Source: a virus. From it: a stretch of 20,231 nucleotides of DNA. Position 1 is the first letter of the stretch. Each line of letters starts with the position of its first letter. Below are positions 1 through 8,156 of this stretch, one piece after another. The translations under genes were made by a program, and so were the position numbers. The notes beneath the pieces are model-generated. The model ran no database searches, was not told the origin of the DNA, and saw only the letters and a program-made list of their open reading frames with translations. Location of the stretch: positions 1 to 20,231 of IMG/VR virus record IMGVR_UViG_3300021963_000824; one strand, written 5' to 3'.

Positions 1-550
1 TCTTATTAAAGAGTTTATCGGCAATTTGCTTTGGTGAAGGGTTTTTCTGGCCATTAGTGGCTACCCATTCACCCCATCGGGCGTTCTTGACCATATCACG
101 TATCTCTTTGTCTTCCTTTAGTTCTGGGTGGGCGTTCTCAGCCTGTTCCCATAGCTTCTGTTCTCGGATTTGTTCCTGAGCTTCCTTACGAGCTTCCATA
201 CGAGCCGTCTCGGTTGCTTGGGTAATCTGTTGATTGATAGCAGAAGCGAAAGCGTTAGGGTCTACGTTACCATCTGCGTCTTGCGGTAGATTGTTCCAGT
301 CAAACGGTTGCGTTGGCGCTTGTTGAGCGTACGGCAAAGTATCGACTTGAACATCATCATACTCAGATGTTTCAGTTGGTGCTTCGTTAGTTTGTGTAGG
401 TGCGGGAGCTTGTTCTGGCGCACTTATAGGTGCTTCTGTGGTAGCTTCTTGTTCCTGTGGAACTGGTTGGCTTTCTTGTTGTTCAACAGGCAATGGGCTT
501 GCGGCCTCCTGGCTTATTGATTCTATTAGTTGATCTGATGATTCCTCCAT
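1..550 (-). CDS. Probable phage scaffold-type / head-assembly protein (3' end outside window)
   Basis: The first 183 residues are visible and the gene runs off the left edge. Residues about 1-75 are a low-complexity stretch rich in Gln, Glu, Pro, Ala and Thr. From about residue 95 an acidic, predicted helical region follows (TETARMEARKEAQEQIREQK, then a segment ending NGQKNPSPKQIADKLFNK). A disordered acidic N-terminus followed by coiled-coil-like helix is typical of capsid scaffolding proteins, and its position downstream of the portal fits; the major capsid protein would be expected next, off the edge. The ATG is preceded by GGAGG (minus strand of 558-562) with 7 nt spacing, which fixes the start. 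Function is inferred from composition and position only; no catalytic motif is seen. Confidence 0.6.
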   Translation of the reverse strand, partial: MEESSDQLIESISQEAASPLPVEQQESQPVPQEQEATTEAPISAPEQAPAPTQTNEAPTETSEYDDVQVDTLPYAQQAPTQPFDWNNLPQDADGNVDPNAFASAINQQITQATETARMEARKEAQEQIREQKLWEQAENAHPELKEDKEIRDMVKNARWGEWVATNGQKNPSPKQIADKLFNK

Positions 551-568
551 TTGTATGCCTCCATTTAA

Positions 569-585
569 TTCATTTACATAATGAA
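569..585. repeat. AT-rich inverted repeat upstream of the scaffold-type gene
   Basis: TTCATT and AATGAA form a perfect 6-bp dyad around a 5-nt centre (TACAT). It lies in the only sizeable gap of this part of the operon, just upstream of the ribosome-binding site of the scaffold-type gene. It could be an mRNA hairpin or a protein site. AT-rich dyads of this size also occur by chance. Confidence 0.3.
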
Positions 586-606
586 TATAACTTATTTACA
601 AATAGA

Positions 607-804
607 CTATTTTCTAATTAGTTTTCCTACCGGGCATTTCGAACACTTGATACCATAGACGTGCTCGTTGTCTTCCGAGTGGTCTGGTTGCCAGTCGTGT
701 ACGCAGTTAGGGTCGTTGAGTTGTACCATATCTTCTTTTTTAATTAGCATAGACTCACCCATCTCGCCATCAACAACAGGTGTTATGTATAAATCATTTT
801 CCAC
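607..804 (-). CDS. Small protein with a CxH...CxxC zinc-ribbon-like motif
   Basis: A 65-aa protein if translation starts at the GTG at 804. Near the end it has Cys-Val-His, then Cys-Ser-Lys-Cys about 20 residues later, a spacing compatible with one bound zinc. The stretch between is acidic and His-rich (HDWQPDHSEDNEHVYG). The 804 GTG would overlap the preceding gene by 11 nt, as is usual in this operon. A second in-frame GTG at 840 would give 77 aa but needs a 47-nt overlap; neither has a strong Shine-Dalgarno. It lies between the 93-aa gene and the scaffold-type gene. I do not recognise the family, and metal binding is an inference from the cysteines. Confidence 0.6.
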   Translation of the reverse strand: MENDLYITPVVDGEMGESMLIKKEDMVQLNDPNCVHDWQPDHSEDNEHVYGIKCSKCPVGKLIRK

Positions 805-1075
805 TAATTTTCTCGATGTTGTCAGCGGCTTGCTGGCCACTAGCTTCGATAGACTTAAAGGCGCTTATAACCATGCGTAAGCCCTCAATCTTATAGCGTA
901 CTTGGATATAGGTATCGTGATCCACGGGTGCGTCGTTTAGTAGTTGGTTGGCTAGGTCGGCTATTAGCATATTGACCGTTCCCTCAACAATCGACCAGTC
1001 TGGTAGTTCTTTTAAGCTGGCTAGTTTATTAGCGTTGTCTAGTGATTGCTGGTAGGCCTCTAGTTCTGGGTTCAT
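794..1075 (-). CDS. Small helical phage protein of unknown function (93 aa)
   Basis: The ATG overlaps the portal stop codon by one base (TAATG), so translation is probably coupled to the portal gene. The protein looks all-helical. It begins NPELEAYQQSLDNANKLASL and has a central SIVEGTVNMLIADLANQLLN segment and an acidic middle. No cysteines, signal peptide or membrane segment are visible. Its place directly after the portal suggests a head-assembly or connector accessory role, but I do not recognise the family. Confidence 0.7.
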   Translation of the reverse strand: MNPELEAYQQSLDNANKLASLKELPDWSIVEGTVNMLIADLANQLLNDAPVDHDTYIQVRYKIEGLRMVISAFKSIEASGQQAADNIEKISGK

Positions 1076-2940
1076 TAGTACATTCCTCCGTTAGTTGGTG
1101 GTTGCATAGGATCTTGCCCCATTGGTGGTGCTTCCATAGGTTGTTCCATAGGCGGCATATCAGCACCCGGCATCATTGAACCGTCTGGCATTTGGTGCAT
1201 AGGTTGTTGCATATCTGGTTCATCTACCAATAGGCCCTCGACTGATTTCATACCAAACTTCTCAGATACATTATCAAACAGCTCTTTGAAGTCAATAACG
1301 AGCGGCTTGGTCTGACCCTGAGTAGCTTGCGCTTGAGCTATCGAAGCGCTTTGTAAGGCTAGTGTCTGTTGTATAAATTGTAAGTATGATGCTCTCTGGT
1401 CTTCACGGCTAACGGGTTCCATAGAAGCGTCGTCAATGCGTAATTCCATATCACCCTGTAACATAGCTGGGTGGATTTCTTCATTGACTCCCTTTGGTCC
1501 AGGTACAGTAACAGCACGGTCTAGGTACTGTTGGTTATTAGATAGCCACATCATTCCTACTTGGTGGATTGACTGCTGGAAGTTAGCACGCATAAAGGCG
1601 ATTATATCGCCAGCGGCCTGTTGTAGTCGCATAATTCCGGTTGCTGTGCCTTGTGTCTTGTCGGTAGATGAGCTGGTCTGACCAGTAGCGTAAGCCGATA
1701 CAGTAGCGTCTTCGACAGCTTTCTCAAGCACTCCTAGTACCTGTTGTACGCTGGCTGGGTTTGGCTCTGGCATAGTAAACTTAGTTGGTGGTGTTCCCTG
1801 GTAAGTTATCTGTCCGCCGGGTTGAACGACAAAGTTAGATACACGTGAGTTCTCAGGTATCATATACATACCATCGACAGAAAGGTTCCAGTTGTCCATG
1901 TAGTGATTAAAAACGTCATTGACGGCACTCTGTAGGCGTTCTGTGAGCTCAAAGATACCCTCACCCCAAACATCGTATGGTCGTTGCTTAACGATAAAGC
2001 GTACCAGTGGGTATTTACCGTGCCAGTAAGGGTTCTCTTGTTCTCGTAATTCCACCCAGGGTAGTGGGTTACCACTCTTAGTGCCGGCGTCAGCGTAGGT
2101 GCATATCTTACTACCCTCGTAACACTCATAAATAGCAACGTAATCAACGGTCTTATCGGTTACGATTGGGTCTTGGTCGTTAGTTAGTCGGTTGCGTGAT
2201 TTCTTATACTGAGCGAACTGATCGGCGCTGGCTCTGGAGTTTTCTAGCTTATCTAGGTTGTTGTATATCTTCTCGGCCTTATTCATTTCTTTGAGCTGAT
2301 CTAGGGTCTTATATTCTTTTATGATAATCCAGGGTGACTTATAAAGGTTGGCTGCGCCGGGGGCAATAAATACATTAAAGATATTTACCGGTACTAGGTC
2401 GTTACAGCCGTGCTTTGATTCGGTAACTTTTTGTTTAGATAAATCTACCGTTCCGTCATCTCCAATAATGCGTTCGTATTGCTTTTTAGTCTTAACTTGC
2501 CACGGGACTTTAGCGAGTCCAGTTCCGGTTACCACAGCGTCAATCAAACAACTTAGCATTTTATCTCTAATCGACTCATCCATATTTGGGTTGTCGTAAT
2601 CGTATTCAAGTTTGAGTTGCATCTTGTGAGCCATCTCTTTGACAGCTTCGTCACTAGCGTCTGGGTTTCTAAGAGCTACTTCAAAGCCAGGTTTAAGGCC
2701 GACAAACTTAGATATTAAGTTCCACGCCTTACCAGCTAGTATTGGAATAAAGATTTTAGATCGCCAGAGTGCGATGTTACTGTCATCGACTGTTGCGTAC
2801 ATAAGTTTGTACCAATCAGAAAACTTCTTGAACATTGTCTCCTGATTATTAACGGCTATCGTGTAGCGTTCTTTCCAAGTTTGTGCCGCTGGATCTTGAT
2901 CTATTTTCTTAACCGGTTTCTTGACATTGTCTTTTTTCAT
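1075..2940 (-). CDS. Portal protein (P22-type / DUF-type large portal)
   Basis: About 621 aa, within the usual size of large portal proteins. It should form the dodecameric ring at one capsid vertex through which terminase packages DNA. An early helical region (WKERYTIAVNNQETMFKKFS) leads into a region with WRSKIFIPILAGKAWNLISK, typical of portals that begin by describing a membrane-like crown segment. The middle has the aromatic VRFIVKQRPYDVWGEGIFEL segment and then the helical LTERLQSAVNDVFNHYMDN, the pattern seen in portals around the stem. The C-terminus is Met/Pro/Gln-rich low complexity. I chose the ATG at 2940. A TTG at 2979 gives 13 more residues and sits 3 nt after the upstream stop, so the start is uncertain. 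The family call rests on overall pattern and neighbours. Confidence 0.8.
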   Translation of the reverse strand: MKKDNVKKPVKKIDQDPAAQTWKERYTIAVNNQETMFKKFSDWYKLMYATVDDSNIALWRSKIFIPILAGKAWNLISKFVGLKPGFEVALRNPDASDEAVKEMAHKMQLKLEYDYDNPNMDESIRDKMLSCLIDAVVTGTGLAKVPWQVKTKKQYERIIGDDGTVDLSKQKVTESKHGCNDLVPVNIFNVFIAPGAANLYKSPWIIIKEYKTLDQLKEMNKAEKIYNNLDKLENSRASADQFAQYKKSRNRLTNDQDPIVTDKTVDYVAIYECYEGSKICTYADAGTKSGNPLPWVELREQENPYWHGKYPLVRFIVKQRPYDVWGEGIFELTERLQSAVNDVFNHYMDNWNLSVDGMYMIPENSRVSNFVVQPGGQITYQGTPPTKFTMPEPNPASVQQVLGVLEKAVEDATVSAYATGQTSSSTDKTQGTATGIMRLQQAAGDIIAFMRANFQQSIHQVGMMWLSNNQQYLDRAVTVPGPKGVNEEIHPAMLQGDMELRIDDASMEPVSREDQRASYLQFIQQTLALQSASIAQAQATQGQTKPLVIDFKELFDNVSEKFGMKSVEGLLVDEPDMQQPMHQMPDGSMMPGADMPPMEQPMEAPPMGQDPMQPPTNGGMY

Positions 2941-2982
2941 ATTATTATCATACCCTATTCTCAAATTAAGATTGGTCAATAA

Positions 2983-5925
2983 CTACCCAACACCCTTTAA
3001 GAGCATTTGTGGTGCATAGGTCTGGGTTGCAAAAGCTGTGGCTGCAAAAACATAAGCCCAGTTCAAACTCGAAGCAGTTGGGGAACCAGTAGAAGTGTGC
3101 TGGAGTGCTGTTAAGTCATCGGTAGCAACTGCCAGACTACCAGACCAGCTTCCTGTTACTGCTGTGCTGGTTATTGTAATTGCTGGTGTTTGGTTGGCAA
3201 CGTTTTTTCTAAAAGTCAGAGTTCGTGTATTTGTAGAGCTTGGTGCAACAGATAGGTCAGCTCGCAAAGCAGTAATTGTATGAGCAAATGCCAAAGACGA
3301 TATTAAACTTTCGGTGGCATTCCAAACATCAAAACTAGATGAGTATGTAGTACCAGATACATTTACACTATCACCACCAAAGACAATTCCATTACCATCG
3401 ACATTACTGTCATACTCACACGATATAGCTATTCTTAGAGCAGGGCTTGGTGCTGTAGGAGTACTTGGCGCAATTTTCCAATATAGTGTATCACCATTAG
3501 TTACAGCCACAGTACTAGCATCGGTATTAAACGAATTAGAGCTATCTAGTACCATTGAAATAGCTGTATCAATACCACCTTTAACTAAAGTTACGGTATA
3601 AGAGCCAGCAGTCAGCGTACCACCTATTAACTTACAGTAGGCATTTACTATATTCCCACTATCATTAGGCATAGTAACAGTAGCTGCACCAGCTGTTGTA
3701 CTAATTCCACCACCATCTTGTACTCCTAAAAATCTATTAGCAGTAGTGCTTGCAGCTGTAATAGTTGTAGAGTACCAGGGCTGATTTGCACTTGTTACTG
3801 CTAATCGCCACTTGTTACCAGTAGAAGCAGCTGGTGTGCCAGTTGGTGTGCTTATAACACTTAGGGCATCGCCAGCAACAGAGATTTTTGCCTGTGTTGT
3901 ATTGCTAGCAGTTACTGCTGCACTTGTTATATTTGCTGGTAAGCCATAAGATACAGACATTAGTCTTTCAGTAACACCACCAGGTGCAGTAGTTAAATCA
4001 AATCTAAAGTTAGAATAAACTGCTGCAGTTGGTGCAACAACAGGCTGAGTATCGCTCGAAGCCCAAGTAATAGCCGAACCACCATCCATTGGCTGAAATC
4101 TGGGGTTCGCATTCAAAGGCAAACTAGATGCGTTACCCATCATTATAGGCCATTGGTAGCCAGTCATTCCATAAAGTGAATAAAGCCTAGTAGTTTCAGT
4201 TGTAAAAGCACTCATATTTTGTGGTAAAGTACCATCGTATGTTCTAAGTAATGAATAAGATGTGCCTGTTATGGTGTCGTAGTATGTACCATTTGGTGCG
4301 TAGCCACCTACTGTTCCATACGAATAAGCAATCCTATAGCCTGCTGCTGGTAAAGTCGGGAACGATGAAAAGAAAAGAGGTTCGGCTAACGCTGTAGCTG
4401 TTAGTGATGTGTGCATTAACTCACCAGCACCATTATAAATACCAGCCACAGTATCGAGAGATTGACCACTTACTCCGATTACACTTGCTAAATTACCAGT
4501 AGTTGCTAATGTAGCATCAGAAGCGACTATAAGATTAGAAGTAGTTACTGCTGTTGCACCCAGCGTTGTATAACCAAAAGTAGGGTCAATTACTATTGGG
4601 TAGGTGGCGTTGTCTATAAAGTCTTGCGGTATAGTAATACGCATTTCAGTGTCTATATCTATATCACCCCAGACCTCCCAGCCAGTAGCGTCTTTTATGA
4701 TTGGTCGGTAGATGTGAAACGCTTTGCCTGATTTATATTCGTTGCCTTGCTTACTATCGTGATATACAGCATACGAACCTGTTACTCTAGGACTTTGATA
4801 TTCTGTCTTTACTTTGTCATCAGATATAGCTGGCTGTTTGCCAAACTTCAAATCTTTGGTTTGAATTGACATTGTATAGACATTGGTATCTGGCTTAGTA
4901 GCTAGCGTAATATCAAACTCAAAGCCATCTTCATTTTGCTCTGAAGCAGTCAATCGCCAGACATCATCTCTCTTGCCATTTACAATCCAGTTCTCGTTAT
5001 TGTGTGCTGCTTCTATCTTAGCAATCTTGGCTTCTTCGGCTGGTGTGAATACTCTCGGCACAAGTGGCAATCCATAAAGCTCGGCATAGCGTTCTATAAT
5101 CTCGGTAGTAATAGTATCTGGTAGTATATCTGGTAGCCCATAAGCATATTGGTCGCTTCGGGGTACAGGGTTAGGGTTGTTAGAATACGCTAATGCACCA
5201 TTATAATCGTGCCCGAGATTTAGATAGGCGTAATACTGCCCACTAAAAAACCCAGTAGAGAAGAACTTCACATCTTTGTCGCCATCTTTGTAATACAGTT
5301 TGTATTTGTTTAGTGGTTTCTGGTATGCCTCTATTCCATATCTTGCCAATACCTCTGTAATAGCAGTGATTGTAGAGTTATGTATTTTATCTGTGTCGTC
5401 TTCTTTATTGTAATGCACTTCTATTAGTACCAGCTTGTTGTCCATTGTCATTGGGTCATTCCAGTTAGTACCAGATAGGCGTACTTCTGGTATATCTAGT
5501 TTGCTTCGGTCTAAAAACTCATTAGCGTTATAAAAGCCATAATACATCATCGCTCTTTGATTTGAAGAATATATATGTATTGTATGGCCCCAGTTAAAGT
5601 ATCTATCAACTTCATAGCCAGCAGCTATTCTCTGTGGGCTGATTTCGCCCTCGTCTATTAGTGATATGTGGGTATCTGGTGTAGTGGTGCTAACAAGTGG
5701 CTCAAAGCTGGCAGATACATCGCCCTGTTCCCAGATAGCCTTATCGCCATCAAGTGTCATCGTGTGGGGAGTTTCATCGTGAATAACGCCAACCGATAGA
5801 TTGACTTCATTATTCCAGCCTTTAATCTTTACTCGTGGCAGAGCTTCTGGTTGTTTTTCATCACCAACAACAGTTTCCAGATGCTCTACTGGGTCAGCCG
5901 AGTAAGTAGTTCCCTCTTGTTGCAT
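2983..5925 (-). CDS. Large virion surface/tail protein (980 aa) with a lipoate-ligase-like segment near the N-terminus
   Basis: Residues 30-80 (from PRVKIKGWNNEVNLSVGV) and about 310-460 (DGFEFDITLATKPDTN, then GSYAVYH, GKAFHIYRP, GWEVWGDI and YPIVIDPTFGYTTLGA) match, from memory, a protein type common in environmental phage structural modules. Between them, residues about 110-290 read like a lipoate-protein-ligase A fold: NQRAMMYYGFYNANEF, DIPEVRLSGTNW, a helix ending LARYGIEA, then PLNKYKL, DVKFFSTGFFSG and a C-terminal TEIIERYAELYGL. Residues 460-980 are Ser/Thr/Ala/Gly-rich beta-type sequence, probably repeated surface domains. The ATG has GAGG 8 nt upstream and starts 3 nt after the preceding stop. 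The ligase-like segment lacks the usual RR-GGG signature, so catalysis is doubtful. Virion location is inferred from neighbours. Confidence 0.7.
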   Translation of the reverse strand: MQQEGTTYSADPVEHLETVVGDEKQPEALPRVKIKGWNNEVNLSVGVIHDETPHTMTLDGDKAIWEQGDVSASFEPLVSTTTPDTHISLIDEGEISPQRIAAGYEVDRYFNWGHTIHIYSSNQRAMMYYGFYNANEFLDRSKLDIPEVRLSGTNWNDPMTMDNKLVLIEVHYNKEDDTDKIHNSTITAITEVLARYGIEAYQKPLNKYKLYYKDGDKDVKFFSTGFFSGQYYAYLNLGHDYNGALAYSNNPNPVPRSDQYAYGLPDILPDTITTEIIERYAELYGLPLVPRVFTPAEEAKIAKIEAAHNNENWIVNGKRDDVWRLTASEQNEDGFEFDITLATKPDTNVYTMSIQTKDLKFGKQPAISDDKVKTEYQSPRVTGSYAVYHDSKQGNEYKSGKAFHIYRPIIKDATGWEVWGDIDIDTEMRITIPQDFIDNATYPIVIDPTFGYTTLGATAVTTSNLIVASDATLATTGNLASVIGVSGQSLDTVAGIYNGAGELMHTSLTATALAEPLFFSSFPTLPAAGYRIAYSYGTVGGYAPNGTYYDTITGTSYSLLRTYDGTLPQNMSAFTTETTRLYSLYGMTGYQWPIMMGNASSLPLNANPRFQPMDGGSAITWASSDTQPVVAPTAAVYSNFRFDLTTAPGGVTERLMSVSYGLPANITSAAVTASNTTQAKISVAGDALSVISTPTGTPAASTGNKWRLAVTSANQPWYSTTITAASTTANRFLGVQDGGGISTTAGAATVTMPNDSGNIVNAYCKLIGGTLTAGSYTVTLVKGGIDTAISMVLDSSNSFNTDASTVAVTNGDTLYWKIAPSTPTAPSPALRIAISCEYDSNVDGNGIVFGGDSVNVSGTTYSSSFDVWNATESLISSLAFAHTITALRADLSVAPSSTNTRTLTFRKNVANQTPAITITSTAVTGSWSGSLAVATDDLTALQHTSTGSPTASSLNWAYVFAATAFATQTYAPQMLLKGVG

Positions 5926-5928
5926 ATG

Positions 5929-6855
5929 TTACGCCTCGTCGTAATAAGATACTGAATAATGTATTGTTTGTGCCGAGCTAAGGTTTAAGTTTAATAGTGT
6001 AGCACTAGCTGTTGAGAATATAAAGTCTGGTGCAGGTACTACAAGATTAGCACCAACGCTTACACCAGTCGGTGCTTGTAATATTACTTGCCAAAGCACT
6101 GTTGTACTTGATTTGAATATACAGGTAACAGCAGTAGTCGATGTAGTAGTTAGCGAAAACGCTTTAATCTTCAGCTTGTTAGTTCCAGCATTTATAATTG
6201 TATTATCACCACTTGATGAAGCAGTACCAGCTTTAGATAGTATCGTTTTGCCAGCATCATTTGCTTGTACTATACGAGTTGTACCTGTACCAGTAGCACC
6301 TACGCCACTAGATATAGTATTACCTGCTAACTGATTTACATTGACCGACTGATTAGCTGTCAATGCACCGATAGTATTAGAGCCAGTTTGTAATGTGGCA
6401 TTTGTTACTGAACCAGTTTTAGTTACTACTTCATTTGCGTTAGCTGTTACTTGGTCTATTGATACTTTACCGATTAGGGCTGAACCCGCTGCTATGATTG
6501 GGGTGTTGGCCGCCAGTGATACAGCTAGTGTGCCAGTACCTGCATTGGCGGTTACTGTACCAGATACTGGTTGAATAGTATCGGCAAAAGCTGAAGTGTC
6601 AGAGCTTTCAATGTCGTAGTCTATACGTAATTTATCGCTGTTAGCTTCTCCACCCTGTAATACAGATAATGTAATAACATTGGTTGCTACTGTTGCTGTA
6701 GCTACAGTGCTATCAGCAAAGTTATAAAGTATCTTATTGGTTGTAGTGTTGGTTATAAGTGCTAATTTGTCTAATCTAACAGTAGTAATGTCAGTAAGAG
6801 TAATAGTCTTAGCTGCTACTGAGAATGTATAATTTTTTGGTAGTCCTTTTGCCAT
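5929..6855 (-). CDS. Ser/Thr/Ala-rich virion protein (308 aa)
   Basis: Almost no charged residues and no cysteines except one; it is dominated by Thr, Ala, Ser, Asn and Val in short alternating runs typical of beta-solenoid or beta-sandwich surface proteins. The N-terminus (MAKGLPKNYTFSVAAKTITL) is beta-type. The middle has VNVNQLAGNTISSGVGATGT, a pattern common in phage tail-fibre or head-fibre proteins, and the C-terminal 90 residues look like a compact beta domain. The ATG has AAGGA upstream with suitable spacing. It sits between the collagen-like gene and the 980-aa gene and probably belongs to the same appendage. The Ser/Thr content makes it a possible substrate for the glycosyltransferases upstream (inference). 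Confidence 0.65.
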   Translation of the reverse strand: MAKGLPKNYTFSVAAKTITLTDITTVRLDKLALITNTTTNKILYNFADSTVATATVATNVITLSVLQGGEANSDKLRIDYDIESSDTSAFADTIQPVSGTVTANAGTGTLAVSLAANTPIIAAGSALIGKVSIDQVTANANEVVTKTGSVTNATLQTGSNTIGALTANQSVNVNQLAGNTISSGVGATGTGTTRIVQANDAGKTILSKAGTASSSGDNTIINAGTNKLKIKAFSLTTTSTTAVTCIFKSSTTVLWQVILQAPTGVSVGANLVVPAPDFIFSTASATLLNLNLSSAQTIHYSVSYYDEA

Positions 6856-6864
6856 AGTGTTTCC

Positions 6865-7359
6865 TTACAGTGCCGCCGCCATCGCTATTGCAAATGCTTT
6901 TGTAGCAGATGACGAAGCTGGTGATGAGTTAGTTATTATTGGTGCAGATGGTGTGGTGTTGTCTATTGTGATACCAGTTCCTGCTACTAATGATTGTACC
7001 ACGCCTGCAGCACCAGTGGCACCAGTCGAACCCGTAGCTCCCGTTGCTCCAGCAGCTCCTGTAGCTCCCGTAGAACCAGTAGAACCCGTAGCTCCTGTAG
7101 AGCCAGTAGCACCTGTACTTCCAGTTGCTCCAGTAGAGCCTGTTGTTCCTTTATCAGCCAGCACCTGCCAGTAGGTAGTGTTGGTTGGTACAGTTCCAGC
7201 AACAGCGTCTAAGAACATTACATAAGACGAACCAAGATAATCTACCGAGTCGCCAACTGCGTAATCAGTACCAGCATTGTATGCTCCTTTTGGTACTAAA
7301 CCACCACTTACATTAGTAAATTGGATTGGATCCGTAAGTTTGACAATTTGAAATCCCAT
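6865..7359 (-). CDS. Collagen-like virion/fibre protein with N-terminal carbohydrate-binding-like module
   Basis: 164 aa. Residues 20-70 ([20 protein letters not shown], then a Tyr-Trp segment) resemble the small chitin/carbohydrate-binding-type modules found in phage fibre proteins, where a bulk-aromatic 'Y-x-V-G-D-x-V' pattern is followed by Trp. Residues about 71-118 are sixteen Gly-X-Y triplets, mostly GST, GAT and GAA. A short Ser/Ala/Pro tail ends with [10 protein letters not shown]. Such repeats form trimeric collagen-like shafts in phage fibres. The triplets contain no proline, so stability would rest on Thr, which in some bacterial collagens is glycosylated. The ATG overlaps the preceding stop (TAATG). 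Confidence 0.75.
   Translation of the reverse strand: MGFQIVKLTDPIQFTNVSGGLVPKGAYNAGTDYAVGDSVDYLGSSYVMFLDAVAGTVPTNTTYWQVLADKGTTGSTGATGSTGATGSTGATGSTGSTGATGAAGATGATGSTGATGAAGVVQSLVAGTGITIDNTTPSAPIITNSSPASSSATKAFAIAMAAAL
7006..7149 (-). repeat. Degenerate 9-nt-unit repeat encoding Gly-X-Y triplets
   Basis: About sixteen codon triplets of the form GG(N)-AC/GC-AC/GC are repeated in tandem. Codon wobble varies between units, so long identical DNA stretches are limited. The antisense and shifted frames stay open across it, giving spurious ORFs rich in Pro/Val or Leu/Arg. Length variation by slippage or recombination is plausible here. Confidence 0.7.
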
Positions 7360-7682
7360 TATGCGTATGTCCCCGTTGCCCGATTATTCCATGATACATC
7401 AGTTGCTACTTTACCACTAGCAGCACTAGAGCTTGCTAGGTCGTATAATACTATTGTCCAGCCAGTTGAAGCGTTTGAAGTACCGATGTCTGCCGAGCCT
7501 GTATAAATTGAAGTAGAGCTAGAGTAATCGTATCGTTCTGTCGTATTGGCGGCAACACCGGCTCGTTCCCACGTACCAGCACCGCTATTCCATAAATAGT
7601 TATCTACTCGTTTAGCGTGATTCTCTGGATCGTGTTCTAGCTGATTAAGCTGTCCGGCTGAGTTAAAGTCTGATGTTGCCAT
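7359..7682 (-). CDS. Small virion-associated protein of unknown function (107 aa)
   Basis: The start overlaps the stop of the 43-aa gene upstream (TAATG). The protein is polar, rich in Ser, Thr, Ala and Asn, and has several tryptophans in beta-type surroundings ([43 protein letters not shown]). That composition resembles short domains in phage tail or decoration proteins. No catalytic motif, signal peptide or membrane segment is visible. Its place at the head of the collagen-like, 308-aa and 980-aa genes suggests it belongs to the same surface structure. I do not recognise a family. Confidence 0.65.
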   Translation of the reverse strand: MATSDFNSAGQLNQLEHDPENHAKRVDNYLWNSGAGTWERAGVAANTTERYDYSSSTSIYTGSADIGTSNASTGWTIVLYDLASSSAASGKVATDVSWNNRATGTYA

Positions 7683-7813
7683 TAGATTCTCGCAATCGCT
7701 TTCTTACAAGCTGACTCAAACTGTGCTAGAGTTATATCTAAAAACACCAGTATTTTCTCGGCTGGGATTTCGTAGATATTATCTTGGTTGTCGTATTGTA
7801 CTTTTATCTTCAT
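7682..7813 (-). CDS. Tiny conserved-looking protein, 43 aa
   Basis: The translation begins MKIKVQYDNQDNIYEIPAEK, continues through ILVFLDITLAQFESACKKAI and ends ARI. The ATG has AAGGA 7 nt upstream and the stop overlaps the next start (TAATG), both strong signs of a real gene. A short beta hairpin followed by one helix is likely. The gap in the operon is filled exactly by this reading frame. No function can be assigned. Confidence 0.7.
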   Translation of the reverse strand: MKIKVQYDNQDNIYEIPAEKILVFLDITLAQFESACKKAIARI

Positions 7814-7823
7814 AACTGGTTCC

Positions 7824-8156
7824 TTATAATTGACTCAGCAACTTTTCGTTGGTATCAATCTCTTTCCTAAGTTTAGCGTATTCATAAACCTTATCTAGCC
7901 TAGTCTCACCCATCCTGAGCGTTCCTAGTCGGTTCTCAACGCTTTTTATGGCGTACATTAGCTCGGCATCAGTCATGCCTTCCTTATAAAAGTAGTCGTT
8001 AATATACTTTGCTCGTGTAGTCTGTTCGTGGTTGGCTTCTGTTATCCCTAACAGGTTGGCTATCTTAATACCATCTACTTGCACCGGCGCTGTTGCCGGG
8101 CTTACTGATACATCTACTCCGTCGTCTTTTGGTGTTACTGTAATCTTGTCGTTCAT
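7824..8156 (-). CDS. Small phage protein of unknown function (110 aa)
   Basis: The N-terminal third is Val/Asp/Pro-rich and probably extended (KITVTPKDDGVDVSVSPATA). The rest is helical and charged, with YINDYFYKEGMTDAELMYAI and a heptad-like KVYEYAKLRKEIDTNEKLL end that could form a coiled coil. The ATG overlaps the stop of the GT-B gene upstream in an ATGA arrangement. A helical-hairpin connector or chaperone-type role next to fibre genes is conceivable, but nothing in the sequence shows it. Confidence 0.65.
   Translation of the reverse strand: MNDKITVTPKDDGVDVSVSPATAPVQVDGIKIANLLGITEANHEQTTRAKYINDYFYKEGMTDAELMYAIKSVENRLGTLRMGETRLDKVYEYAKLRKEIDTNEKLLSQL

Noticed and set aside
1860-2147. 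Minus-strand 95-aa frame within the portal gene
   Set aside because: A shifted frame inside a clear portal coding region, with no Shine-Dalgarno and no family-like composition.
6857-7174. Long plus-strand frame rich in Pro, Val and Ala
   Set aside because: It is the antisense of the collagen repeats, where the repeating codons keep all frames open. It has no ribosome-binding site, and the minus-strand gene is coupled to its neighbours.
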